The notes below the pieces were generated by a model. That model ran no database searches. It saw only the letters and a program-made list of their open reading frames with translations, and was not told where the DNA came from. A stretch of DNA of 64,000 bases from NCBI GenBank assembly GCA_910585965.1, contig CAJUHH010000008.1, forward strand, positions 1 to 64,000, given 5' to 3'. This document shows, piece after piece, positions 52,140 to 59,841 of this stretch. A program made the translations under genes and the position numbers. Positions within the stretch are counted from its first letter, which is position 1. Every line of letters begins with the position of its first letter. Origin of the DNA: an uncultured Lachnospiraceae bacterium (GTDB taxonomy: Bacteria; Bacillota; Clostridia; Lachnospirales; Lachnospiraceae).

Positions 52140-52319
52140 TATGGGAAGAATACCCTTACTTTGGGCAAATCCCTATGAAGAATGCCTGTTTTTTAGGCAA
52201 ATCCCTATGAAAAATGCCGTATTTCAGGCATTTTTCTGCGTGAAAAAGATTTGCGAAGCAAATCTAGTACTTCTTAGCGAAACGCCCTTTGGCGTGAGCT
52301 TTAGAAGTACTTTTCACGC
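52140..52319. repeat. Structured element, family F3 copy C with expanded 5' modules
   Basis: Two degenerate 5' modules (52140-52208, each with an AATGCC-like half-stem and ending AAATCCCTATGAA) precede the full hairpin GAAAAATGCC/GGCATTTTTC, outer stem GCGTGAAAA (52238-52246) with TTTTCACGC (52311-52319), hairpin GATTTGC/GCAAATC, stem AGTACTTCT/AGAAGTACT and ACGCC/GGCGT. Relative to copy A every stem change is matched. It fills the gap between pheA and the DUF5050 gene. Confidence 0.93.
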
Positions 52320-52346
52320 TAATCTTTTTTAATCTTATAACAAAAC

Positions 52347-52379
52347 CCACTTGATAGCAAGTGGATAACCGTTTATAAT
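52347..52379 (+). promoter_or_regulatory. Promoter with overlapping palindrome for DUF5050 gene
   Basis: TTGATA (52351), 17 bp, TATAAT (52374-52379), close to consensus. The palindrome CCACTTG-ATAG-CAAGTGG (52347-52364) overlaps the -35 box and may be an operator. The ATG at 52418 follows with AGAGG upstream. Confidence 0.8.
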
Positions 52380-52417
52380 TTATTTGACAAAATCAGTCCA
52401 GCTAAGAGGTTAAAACG

Positions 52418-53473
52418 ATGAAAAAGAAAACAAGAACCATTATAATCGCCGCAGTCGCCATACTCATTTTCGCTTCGGTCATGGTATTCATGCTTTTATC
52501 CCAGCGGGTAAAAATGAACAAAGGCTATGTCAACGGCAACACGGCGGGAAATCTGAATAACGGAGGGCTTTTCTGCGAATCGGAAGGCATCGTCTATTTT
52601 TCCAATCTCTATGACGACGGCTGCCTTTATTCCATGAACCCTGACGGAACGGACATGAAAAAGCTGAGCACCTCCAAGGTGACATCCATCAACGCCGACT
52701 CCCACTATCTCTATTATTATATGGACAGCGCCAAAAAGGGGGAAAGTTATGTACAGCGCAATTACGGTATTTTCCGCAGCAAGCTCAATGGAAAAGACGC
52801 GCATTGCCTCAAAAGAGGCAACGCCATAACGATCCAGCTTTGCGGCAATTATCTTTTTTACCAGAATTTCAGCAATTACAACCAAAACGGCACGGAGCTT
52901 TATAAAATCAAAATCGATAAATCTGAAGACATACTGGTGGCGGATTACCTGGTCAACCCGGCCTGCATCGTAGACGGCGTCATATATTTCAGCGGCACCC
53001 AGGACGACCATTACTTGTATACGATGAACACTTATAACCATTCCGTCGCCGTCCAGTGGACAGGGGCCGATGTATGGAACCCCATTTATTACAACGGATA
53101 TTATTACTATATGGATGTTGCCAACAACTACCGCCTGTGCCGTTATTTCCCGGTAGAGAACAGCATCCAGGTGCTGACCGAGGACAGGGTGGACTTATTT
53201 AATATCCACGGGGACTATATTTATTACCAGAAAAATTCCACCAGCGACCCGGCCCTCAAGCGCATGTATATCGACGGCAGCCAGAACGAAGTGGTGGCCT
53301 CCGGCAATTACACCAATGTGAATATCACTTCCGACTACGTTTACTTCACCGTCTTCGACAGCGACACGCCGATGTACAAAACCCCGACCACGGGTCCTGT
53401 CAACGTCACCGTTTTTGACGCAGCCGAAAAAGCGGCTCTTGAGGAACAAGCGAAAGAAGAGAAAAAGAAATAA
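52418..53473 (+). CDS. Membrane-anchored DUF5050 protein
   Basis: A 351-residue protein with one N-terminal TM (about residues 6-26) and an external beta-rich domain. The repeated pattern IVYFSNLYDDGCLYSMNPDG, NYLFYQNFSN and VIYFSGTQDD (YYxDxxNN YxLCRY) matches the DUF5050 propeller-like repeat found at the surface of Firmicutes. The tail is Lys/Glu-rich. Function unknown. It has its own promoter and is followed by an F3 element that covers its 3' region. Confidence 0.82.
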   Translation: MKKKTRTIIIAAVAILIFASVMVFMLLSQRVKMNKGYVNGNTAGNLNNGGLFCESEGIVYFSNLYDDGCLYSMNPDGTDMKKLSTSKVTSINADSHYLYYYMDSAKKGESYVQRNYGIFRSKLNGKDAHCLKRGNAITIQLCGNYLFYQNFSNYNQNGTELYKIKIDKSEDILVADYLVNPACIVDGVIYFSGTQDDHYLYTMNTYNHSVAVQWTGADVWNPIYYNGYYYYMDVANNYRLCRYFPVENSIQVLTEDRVDLFNIHGDYIYYQKNSTSDPALKRMYIDGSQNEVVASGNYTNVNITSDYVYFTVFDSDTPMYKTPTTGPVNVTVFDAAEKAALEEQAKEEKKK

Positions 53474-53500
53474 AGAAATGATAACCGGAACGAAAACCTA

Positions 53501-53645
53501 GGAAAAATGCCCGTATTTGGGGCAAATCCCGATGAAAAATGCCGCTTTTCAGGCATTTTTCGGTGTGAGAAAGACTTGCAACGCAAGTCTAGAGTTTCTC
53601 CGCGAAGCAGCCTTTGCTGCGAGTGGTTAGAAACTCTTCTCACAC
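53501..53645. repeat. Structured element, family F3 copy D
   Basis: One partial 5' module (53501-53533), hairpin GAAAAATGCC/GGCATTTTTC, outer stem GTGTGAGAA (53563-53571) with TTCTCACAC (53637-53645), hairpin GACTTGC/GCAAGTC, stem AGAGTTTCT/AGAAACTCT (53591-53599 with 53629-53637) around an AGCAG/TGCTG-like loop. It lies at the convergent ends of the DUF5050 and Fic genes; its last base touches the Fic stop codon. Confidence 0.92.
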
Positions 53646-54283
53646 TACGCTAAGTGCCTGATACAATATTCTTTCATAAATTCTATGATTTTCCCATCAT
53701 CCCCACTTTCATAAAACTGAATGAGCAGCTCTTTAAATTGTTCCAGCAGTTCGATCGGAACTTGGAAAATGCCGACATTATTCTCTATTAAAACTTTATT
53801 CGCCATTAGCTGCGCTACCCGCTTATTCCCGTCAATAAACATTTGCGTCCGGGCAATATAACAGAAATACTTCAATGCTTTTAACTCAATATCCTCTATC
53901 CGTTCCATCTCTTCGATAGATTCCATAATAACTCCCGTATGCGGCATCTCAGGCTCCCAGGACGTACCCCCGATCTGTACCGGGATCGTCCTTATTTCAC
54001 CAGCATAGTGAAATAACAATTCTCCAACAATCTTGTCATACTCTCGCAGAAGCATGATGCTATTATGATATGTCAAATTATCCAATAAAAACTGCCATGC
54101 CCGTTTCATATTAATAACAAACAACACCTCTTCCGTTTTGGTCGTCGTAGGGGCATTCGCAAGTATCGCTTCTGTTTTCGGGAAAGTAGTTCCCAGTCCT
54201 TCCAGATTGGCGCTTTTCCAGATACTGTCCACCAGCAGCCTCTTTGCCATCTCTACCGCTGTATCTTTCATCCTAATAACCAT
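53645..54283 (-). CDS. Fic/Doc-family protein with Gln in place of catalytic His
   Basis: A 212-residue Fic-fold protein. The inhibitory helix motif S-x3-EG is present (KSANLEGLG) in the N-terminal half, as in class II Fic proteins. The active-site loop reads RTQMFIDGNKRVA where HxFxDGN(K/G)R is expected: the catalytic His is Gln. AMPylation by the usual mechanism should be lost. Start is either 54283 (AGGAG one base upstream) or 54271 (13 bases); neither spacing is ideal. It overlaps no gene but ends on the F3 element. It might be a binder or use a different chemistry. Confidence 0.8.
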   Translation of the reverse strand: MVIRMKDTAVEMAKRLLVDSIWKSANLEGLGTTFPKTEAILANAPTTTKTEEVLFVINMKRAWQFLLDNLTYHNSIMLLREYDKIVGELLFHYAGEIRTIPVQIGGTSWEPEMPHTGVIMESIEEMERIEDIELKALKYFCYIARTQMFIDGNKRVAQLMANKVLIENNVGIFQVPIELLEQFKELLIQFYESGDDGKIIEFMKEYCIRHLA

Positions 54284-54338
54284 ACTCCTTTCTGTCTGCC
54301 GGATTTCCCAGTATATTTCCCCAAAAACAGGAAATACT

Positions 54339-54746
54339 ATGCCTATGAAAAAAATAGTGCATAACTTCATCCATTGCGGTATCCTCGGCTGGTGCCTGGA
54401 GATATCCTTTACCGCCCTGAATTCCTTCCGCAGGAGGGAATTCACCCTAAACGGAAACACTTCCATCTGGATGTTTCCCATATACGGCATGGCCGCTTTC
54501 CTTGCGCCCATATGCAGCATGATAAAAAAATGCCATTTCCTCGTGCGCGGTTTTGTTTACGCCGTCCTTATCTTTATCGGCGAATTCGTCACCGGTTCCC
54601 TTTTAATGCGCCGCGAACTCTGCCCATGGAATTACGAACGTTCCAAATGGAACATCAAAAAAGTCGTACGCCTGGATTATCTGCCCTGCTGGATTTTCGC
54701 CGGGCTTCTTTTCGAGCGCCTAGTCAGGGAAACCGATGAAAAATAA
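54339..54746 (+). CDS. PF06541-family membrane protein (short)
   Basis: A 135-residue protein with about three TM helices. The segments HCGILGWCLEISFTAL, SIWMFPIYGMAAFLAPI, FIGEFVTGSLLMRRELCPWNY and DYLPCWIFAGLLFE follow the PF06541 (putative ABC type IV) pattern, seen again in the larger protein at 59.8 kb. Start 54339 follows AGGAAATACT. It is divergent from the Fic gene. Function unknown. Confidence 0.78.
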   Translation: MPMKKIVHNFIHCGILGWCLEISFTALNSFRRREFTLNGNTSIWMFPIYGMAAFLAPICSMIKKCHFLVRGFVYAVLIFIGEFVTGSLLMRRELCPWNYERSKWNIKKVVRLDYLPCWIFAGLLFERLVRETDEK

Positions 54747-54747
54747 A

Positions 54748-55122
54748 CTAATCCCTATCGTCTATATCATCTATTCCTTCGGAACCGATATTCAGCGTAT
54801 TCAATGTCCTTCTCTTCCTTCTGGCCTCTTCCGATTCTTTCAGGATATAATCCTTGATTTCTTTTGCGTTTTTAATCCGTTCCAGCAGCAGCCTCGGATG
54901 GGTCGTGTCGCCGGTATAGCATACCACCGTCCCGAGACCGAAAATCCGCTCCATCAGGGATACTTGCAGCTCCACGTCCTGAATTTTATACATATAGCAG
55001 TTATTCTCACAGGTTTTCAGAAAGCCGCTGTTGATCACCACATCATCCTCCCTTACCGTATACTTCGTAAACGTCCATGGCAAGCCGAAAAACAGCAGCC
55101 TTTTTCTTTCCACATATTCCAT
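54748..55122 (-). CDS. PH-like (bPH2) domain protein
   Basis: A 124-residue protein resembling bacterial PH domains (DUF304-like): FTKYTVREDDVVINSGFL, YKIQDVELQVSLMERIFG and GTVVCYTGDTTHP mark the strands and the end helix. The C-terminus is Arg/Asp-rich. No TM segment. It lies 18 bp after rnhA and converges with the PF06541 gene. Role unknown. Confidence 0.75.
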   Translation of the reverse strand: MEYVERKRLLFFGLPWTFTKYTVREDDVVINSGFLKTCENNCYMYKIQDVELQVSLMERIFGLGTVVCYTGDTTHPRLLLERIKNAKEIKDYILKESEEARRKRRTLNTLNIGSEGIDDIDDRD

Positions 55123-55140
55123 CGCTTTTTCTCCTTTTCC

Positions 55141-55809
55141 TTAACTTTGCTCTGCATGATGCCTGCTGATCCTGGGAATCCCGTTTCCATGGATCAGCGC
55201 CGATTTGGCAAGCTCGTCTGCCATATCATTATACCTGTTATTGGAATGGGCTGCAATCTTCAAAAAGGAAATACGTATGGATCTCTTCCAGTCGTTCATT
55301 GCCGCCGCATATTTCTGCGCCAGCTCATTTTTCGCCTTCCATATTCCCTGCACCCATTTTTCAATCCCTTCATAATCATACCGCAGTTCGATTTCCGTAT
55401 AGCCATTGACCATCGCCCATTTTACGGCATACATCGCGCCAAGCATCTCCCCCGCCACATTCCGAATCGCCAGCGACTCCGGATTGTCCCCGTTCCCGGA
55501 TTCTTTCACAATATCGCCGGAAGGCAGCAGGAGAATGCATCCAAACGAATACTTTTTCAACTTATCGTCATAGCTTCCGTCCACGTACGCGATCACTTTT
55601 CCAGGTTCCTGCCCAAAATCCTCTTCCGAAGTCGCCCCATCCGGCCCTGCATCCGTCCCGCCCAAATAATCCTGCGCTTCCTCCCTGGAAGAAAAGCTCT
55701 TGTACTCCGCATTCCCATATCCCGATACGACCGCCTGGCATTCCTGCCAGCTTTCGAATATTCCTGTCCGCAGCCCTTTCCTGACCGCATAATATTTCTT
55801 TTTCGCCAT
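55141..55809 (-). CDS. rnhA: RNase HI with N-terminal viroplasmin (RNA/DNA hybrid-binding) domain
   Basis: Cuts RNA in RNA-DNA hybrids. Residues 1-45 are the hybrid-binding domain (KKKYYAVRKGLRTGIFESW, then YKSFSSREEAQDYL). Residues about 70-210 are the RNase H fold with IAYVDGSYDD, AGEMLGAMYAVKWA (Glu), LRYDYEGIEKWV (Asp) and ADELAKSAL. The length of 222 residues fits two-domain RNase HI of Firmicutes. It precedes the PH-like gene. Confidence 0.93.
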   Translation of the reverse strand: MAKKKYYAVRKGLRTGIFESWQECQAVVSGYGNAEYKSFSSREEAQDYLGGTDAGPDGATSEEDFGQEPGKVIAYVDGSYDDKLKKYSFGCILLLPSGDIVKESGNGDNPESLAIRNVAGEMLGAMYAVKWAMVNGYTEIELRYDYEGIEKWVQGIWKAKNELAQKYAAAMNDWKRSIRISFLKIAAHSNNRYNDMADELAKSALIHGNGIPRISRHHAEQS

Positions 55810-55931
55810 CCAAGCCTCCTCATTTTCCGATTCCTGCTATTTTCCCAGTATACTATTTTGCTGCCGGGATTTCAAGCCGGAGAAAATATGCGGCGGACGG
55901 ATGGAATGCGGCCGGGCAGAAGAAATATGTA

Positions 55932-55960
55932 TTGTGGGTGACTGGCAAATATTTTATAAT
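55932..55960 (+). promoter_or_regulatory. Promoter of the DUF4375 gene
   Basis: TTGTGG, 17 bp, TATAAT. It lies inside the longer upstream frame and so argues for a downstream start at 55997. Confidence 0.65.
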
Positions 55961-55996
55961 CAAATACATAAATTGAAAGTTATGGAGGACAGATGG

Positions 55997-56494
55997 ATGC
56001 AATGGATAGACGGCAGCGATATAGATATTAATCAGTACACTGGTGAAACACTTTGTGAAAAGCTTTCCTTGGATATGTGGGACTGCTGTAAAGTGGAACA
56101 GTGGTCGAGATGGGCAGATTTTATTCAAGTTGCTTATTTTATAATTGCGTTTGATACAGAGCTGACTATGGAAGGAATTTTTACATTTTTGGAAAATTCT
56201 ATTGGACACTATGCTCCCCAAATTATTCGGGCATTTCGGGCAATCACCGATGATAATGACGCAGATATTCTTGAAGAAATATGTTCATTGTGTCCACCAG
56301 ATATCATGAGAAGCAAATTTCTGGAAAATAGTCATCAAGAATACGAAATCAACTGTTTCAATGAGAACCATGAATTAAAAAAAGAAATAATCGAGAGAAT
56401 CACGGAGCTGGAAAGAAACCTATATCTGAATACAGATTTTGATATGTGGAGCTTGTTGTTTGACTTCGTAGACAAAAAAATAGCTGCGCTATAA
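55997..56494 (+). CDS. DUF4375-like protein
   Basis: A 165-residue soluble protein. EGIFTFLENSIGHYAPQIIRA followed by FRAITDDNDADILEE fits DUF4375/DMP19-like proteins, function unknown. Start at 55997 is preferred because GGAGG lies eight bases upstream and a promoter sits at 55932-55960; an alternative ATG at 55901 has no such site. The gene is AT-richer than its neighbours, perhaps acquired. Confidence 0.68.
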   Translation: MQWIDGSDIDINQYTGETLCEKLSLDMWDCCKVEQWSRWADFIQVAYFIIAFDTELTMEGIFTFLENSIGHYAPQIIRAFRAITDDNDADILEEICSLCPPDIMRSKFLENSHQEYEINCFNENHELKKEIIERITELERNLYLNTDFDMWSLLFDFVDKKIAAL

Positions 56495-56712
56495 CAGAAT
56501 TTTGCCATCAGAAAACAATGCTTGGATTTTAAGCGAACGGAGTTGGAATGTAAAAATACAATTTAAAAATCATGAAAGACATAAAATAAATCTTTCTTTA
56601 AAGATATTACCGTATCCCTATATCCTTCCAAATGCAATATGTTTTCCCACCACAAGTCTTAAAATTTTCAAAGGATTTTCCTTTTCGAGTTGAAAGCGTT
56701 CCTGCGTTATGA

Positions 56713-56781
56713 TATCATGAAATAAGGAGCATATCATGAAATAAGGAGCATTTCATGAAATAGGAAGTATTTCATGATGCC
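56713..56781. repeat. 19-bp tandem repeat before the nitroreductase
   Basis: Units at 56713, 56732 and 56751 (consensus TATCATGAAATAAGGAGCA) plus a partial fourth. Each holds ATCATGAAAT and AGGAG. The rest of the 330-bp gap from 56495 is AT-rich with no convincing gene; a 63-codon frame at 56502 looks like noise. Confidence 0.85.
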
Positions 56782-56824
56782 AAACAAATTTATAAAACAA
56801 TAACTGCTTTAAAGGAGGTAGCGA

Positions 56825-57373
56825 ATGACAGCAAAAGAATGTATCAAAGGACGCAGGAGCATCCGTAAATTCACTGACCAGCCGATCGACCATTCCCTGC
56901 TTGAGGAGATCATCGAGACGGCATCCTATTCCCCCAGCTGGAAAAATACGCAGATCGCGCGTTATATTGCAGTGGAGGGCGAATTAAAGGATAAGATTGC
57001 TGACGAATGTACTTCCGCATTTCCCAATAACGGCGCTATTATCAAGGGAGCGCCGATGTTAATTGTCATCGCTGCCATAAAAAACAGATGCGGCTATGAA
57101 AGGGACGGTTCTTTCACTACAAGAAGGGGGGACTCCTGGCAGATGTTCGATGCCGGCATCGCATCCCAGTCTTTCTGCCTCGCCGCTTACGAGCATGGCA
57201 TCGGCAGCGTGATCGAAGGTATTTTTGACGATGAAAAAGCAGGGGAACTTTTAAACCTTCCCGAAGACCGGGAGGTCATCGCACTGATCCCCATCGGTTA
57301 TCCGGCAGAGGAACCGGCAGCGCCCCGGCGCAAATCCGTGGAGGATCTGTTATCCTATCTATCCCATACATAA
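56825..57373 (+). CDS. Nitroreductase family protein
   Basis: A 182-residue FMN-dependent oxidoreductase. The N-terminus KGRRSIRKFTDQPI has the FMN-phosphate Arg motif, with ETASYSPSWKNTQIARY and IGSVIEGIF, IALIPIGYPAEEP. It is short, as in the monomer type of subfamily. AAAGGAGG precedes the ATG at perfect spacing. The substrate may be a quinone or nitro compound. It ends at a hairpin terminator. Confidence 0.88.
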   Translation: MTAKECIKGRRSIRKFTDQPIDHSLLEEIIETASYSPSWKNTQIARYIAVEGELKDKIADECTSAFPNNGAIIKGAPMLIVIAAIKNRCGYERDGSFTTRRGDSWQMFDAGIASQSFCLAAYEHGIGSVIEGIFDDEKAGELLNLPEDREVIALIPIGYPAEEPAAPRRKSVEDLLSYLSHT

Positions 57374-57396
57374 TAGAAGCAGAAACATTTTTAAAT

Positions 57397-57425
57397 CGGA
57401 GAGAACATTGGTTCTCTTCGATTTT
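57397..57425 (+). terminator. Terminator after nitroreductase
   Basis: A 10-bp stem CGGAGAGAAC/GTTCTCTTCG (one G-T wobble) with a four-base loop ATTG, followed by ATTTTG. It separates this gene from the pyrB leader. Confidence 0.75.
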
Positions 57426-57536
57426 GTTACAATAAGCTGGCTCGCAAAGCGTGACAGCGTTTGTTACAATAAGCTGGCTCGCAAAGCGTGACAGCGTTTG
57501 TTACAATAAGCTGACTCGCAAAGCGTGACAGCGTTT
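57426..57536. repeat. 37-bp direct repeat in three units before pyrB
   Basis: Units start at 57426, 57463 and 57500 and are identical except one base in the third. Each contains GTTACAATAAGC and an imperfect hairpin GCTGGCTCGC-AAA-GCGTGACAGC. A fourth unit begins (GTTACGAT) and stops. It occupies most of the pyrB leader. Confidence 0.93.
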
Positions 57537-57562
57537 GTTACGATCAGAAAGGAATATTCACC

Positions 57563-58477
57563 ATGAGACATTTAATGAGTCCCCTTGATTTCACGGTCGA
57601 AGAACTGGACCAGCTCTTTGATCTGGCCAATGATATCGAGAACAATATGCAAAAATATGCGAGAATGTGCGAAGGCAAGAAACTTGCCACCTGTTTTTAC
57701 GAACCCAGCACCCGCACAAGGCTCAGTTTTGAAGCGGCCATGCTGAACCTGGGCGGCAGCGTCATCGGTTTTTCCGATGCCGCTTCTTCTTCCGCTTCCA
57801 AAGGGGAAAGCGTGTCCGACACCATCCGGGTTATTTCCTGCTTCGCGGACATCTGCGCCATGCGCCACCATAAGGAGGGCGCTCCTATGGTCGCTGCGGA
57901 AAAATCCTCCATCCCGGTTATCAATGCCGGCGACGGCGGCCACCAGCATCCGACCCAGACATTGACGGACCTGCTCACCATCCGTTCTTTAAAAGGCTCT
58001 TTGGGAAATTTCACCATCGGCCTTTGCGGGGACCTGAAATTCGGCAGAACCGTCCACTCGCTGATCAATGCGCTGGTGCGCTATCCCAACGTGCATTTTA
58101 TTTTTATCTCCCCCCAGGAACTGCGGGTTCCCGATTATATCACGGAAATGCTGAGAGAAAAAAATATTTCCTATGAGGAGGTCATCCGACTGGAAGAGAT
58201 CATGCCCCGCCTGGATTTCTTGTATATGACGAGGGTGCAAAGGGAACGCTTTTTCAATGAAGAAGATTATGTCCGTTTAAAGGATTTCTATATCCTGAAC
58301 AAAGAAAAAATGGCCCTTGCCAAACAGGACATGCTGGTTCTCCATCCGCTTCCCCGCGTCAACGAGATTTCCGTGGAAGTGGATGACGATCCAAGAGCCG
58401 CTTACTTTAAACAAGTGCAGTACGGCGTATATGTCCGCATGGCGCTGATTCTCACTTTGCTCGAATCCACGAAATAA
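57563..58477 (+). CDS. pyrB: Aspartate carbamoyltransferase catalytic subunit
   Basis: First committed step of pyrimidine synthesis. The 304 residues include the carbamoyl-phosphate motif FYEPSTRTRLSFEAA, ASSSASKGESVSDTIR, GDGGHQHPTQTLTDL and VLHPLPRVNEI. It is followed 28 bp later by the regulatory subunit, so the enzyme is the allosteric PyrBI type. A triplicated repeat sits upstream. Confidence 0.97.
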   Translation: MRHLMSPLDFTVEELDQLFDLANDIENNMQKYARMCEGKKLATCFYEPSTRTRLSFEAAMLNLGGSVIGFSDAASSSASKGESVSDTIRVISCFADICAMRHHKEGAPMVAAEKSSIPVINAGDGGHQHPTQTLTDLLTIRSLKGSLGNFTIGLCGDLKFGRTVHSLINALVRYPNVHFIFISPQELRVPDYITEMLREKNISYEEVIRLEEIMPRLDFLYMTRVQRERFFNEEDYVRLKDFYILNKEKMALAKQDMLVLHPLPRVNEISVEVDDDPRAAYFKQVQYGVYVRMALILTLLESTK

Positions 58478-58505
58478 AAACCGCTAAAGGAGGTATACTG
58501 ATACT

Positions 58506-58937
58506 ATGTTAAACGTAGGAAAAATCGAAGAAGGCTTTGTTTTAGACCATATAGCGGCGGGCAAAAGCCTTTCCATCTATCATCATCTCCAGTTGGATAA
58601 GCTCGACTGCACCGTTGCCATTATCAAAAATGCCAGAAGCAATAAAATGGGAAAAAAGGATATCCTGAAAGTGGAATGCGATATTAACACCTTGGATCTT
58701 GACGTTCTTGCCTTTATCGACCATAATATTACGGTAAACGTCATTAAGGACGGCGAGATCGTGGATAAAAAGGAACTTGCGCTTCCTAAGGAAATCCGCA
58801 ATATCATCAAATGCAAAAACCCGAGATGCATCACTTCTATTGAACAGGAACTGCCGCATATATTCATTTTGTCCGATGAACAAAAAGAAATCTACCGCTG
58901 CAAATACTGCGAAGAGAAGTGCGGCAAACGGCTGTAA
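58506..58937 (+). CDS. pyrI: Aspartate carbamoyltransferase regulatory subunit
   Basis: Binds CTP/ATP and links PyrB trimers. Length is 143 residues. The C-terminal zinc site has four Cys (CKNPRC, CKYCEEKC; near residues 102-134). AAAGGAGG before the ATG. It overlaps no gene; the PHP gene begins 81 bp later, probably on the same transcript. Confidence 0.96.
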   Translation: MLNVGKIEEGFVLDHIAAGKSLSIYHHLQLDKLDCTVAIIKNARSNKMGKKDILKVECDINTLDLDVLAFIDHNITVNVIKDGEIVDKKELALPKEIRNIIKCKNPRCITSIEQELPHIFILSDEQKEIYRCKYCEEKCGKRL

Positions 58938-59018
58938 GAAATACCGCCGCCTGGCTGAAACCGATAACCGCCGGCAATGATCCGGCCGCCATCTATCCAC
59001 AAAGAAAGAAGGTATCGC

Positions 59019-59825
59019 TTGAAACTGGATATGCACTGCCATACAAAGGAAGGATCCTTGGATGGCAAAATCACACTTTATGAAACCATTCTCGCCCTGC
59101 GTGAAAAAGGATACCAGGGCATGCTCATTACCGACCACAATTCCTATAAGGCATACCGCCATTATCAGAAAAGTATCCGGGACACGGACAAAGATTTCGA
59201 GGACTTTGTCGTCCTGAAAGGGATTGAATACGACACGATTGACGCTGGGCATATTATTGTTATTATGCCCACAGGGGTAAAACTGCCTATTTTAGAGCTT
59301 CGCGGGCTTCCTGTAGGCCTGTTGGTCGATATCGTCCATCATTTCGGGGGAATCCTCGGCCCGGCGCATCCCTGCGGGGAAAAATATTTAAGCCTTATGA
59401 ATACCAGGCGCGGAAAGAGAACGCGGGATCTGGTTTCCCGTTTTGATTTTATCGAAACCTATAATGCCTGTGAAGAGCCGGAATCCAACCGGGCGGCTTC
59501 CGAACTGGCGAAGCGTTTCCATAAACCCGGGATCGGCGGCAGCGATTCCCATAAAGGGCTTTGCGCCGGCATGGGCTATACCATGATCGATGCCCAAATC
59601 AAAAACGAAACCGACCTGATCTACGCCCTGCGTTCCGATACCTCCATCTATTCCGGCGGGGAACGGTACATGTTTACTACAAAACAAAAGATCGGACGGA
59701 TCAACGACGTTCTCATTTATTCTTTCTGGGTCTATAATAAATTTCTGGCATTGTATAAAGGGCATAAGCGCAAAGCGCAGCTGCATATGACGGAACATTT
59801 TTACACACATCAAAAGGGAGCATAA
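59019..59825 (+). CDS. PHP-domain protein, TTG start
   Basis: A 268-residue phosphoesterase with the PHP signature LDMHCHTKEGSLDG, TDHNSYKAY, GIEYDTIDAGHII, PAHPCGEKYL and GGSDSHKGL. The TTG at 59019 is chosen: AGAAGG lies six bases upstream and the protein begins LKLDMHCH, whereas the ATG at 58977 has no ribosome site. The C-terminal 60 residues are basic. It is the last gene in the pyrBI unit. The substrate is unknown. Confidence 0.83.
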   Translation: MKLDMHCHTKEGSLDGKITLYETILALREKGYQGMLITDHNSYKAYRHYQKSIRDTDKDFEDFVVLKGIEYDTIDAGHIIVIMPTGVKLPILELRGLPVGLLVDIVHHFGGILGPAHPCGEKYLSLMNTRRGKRTRDLVSRFDFIETYNACEEPESNRAASELAKRFHKPGIGGSDSHKGLCAGMGYTMIDAQIKNETDLIYALRSDTSIYSGGERYMFTTKQKIGRINDVLIYSFWVYNKFLALYKGHKRKAQLHMTEHFYTHQKGA

Positions 59826-59841
59826 GCTCCCTTTATTTTTT
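59813..59841. terminator. Bidirectional terminator overlapping two stop codons
   Basis: A 9-bp stem AAAGGGAGC with a four-base loop ATAA, then ATTTTTT on the plus strand. The PHP stop codon TAA is the loop itself and the PF06541 stop codon is within the T-tract, so the terminator and gene ends coincide. Confidence 0.92.

Noticed and set aside
55901..55996. Upstream extension of the DUF4375 gene to an ATG at 55901
   Set aside because: A promoter-like TTGTGG-17-TATAAT lies inside it and GGAGG fits the ATG at 55997; the extra 32 residues have no ribosome site.
57426..57536. CRISPR array
   Set aside because: Three 37-bp repeats lie end to end without spacers and no cas gene is near.
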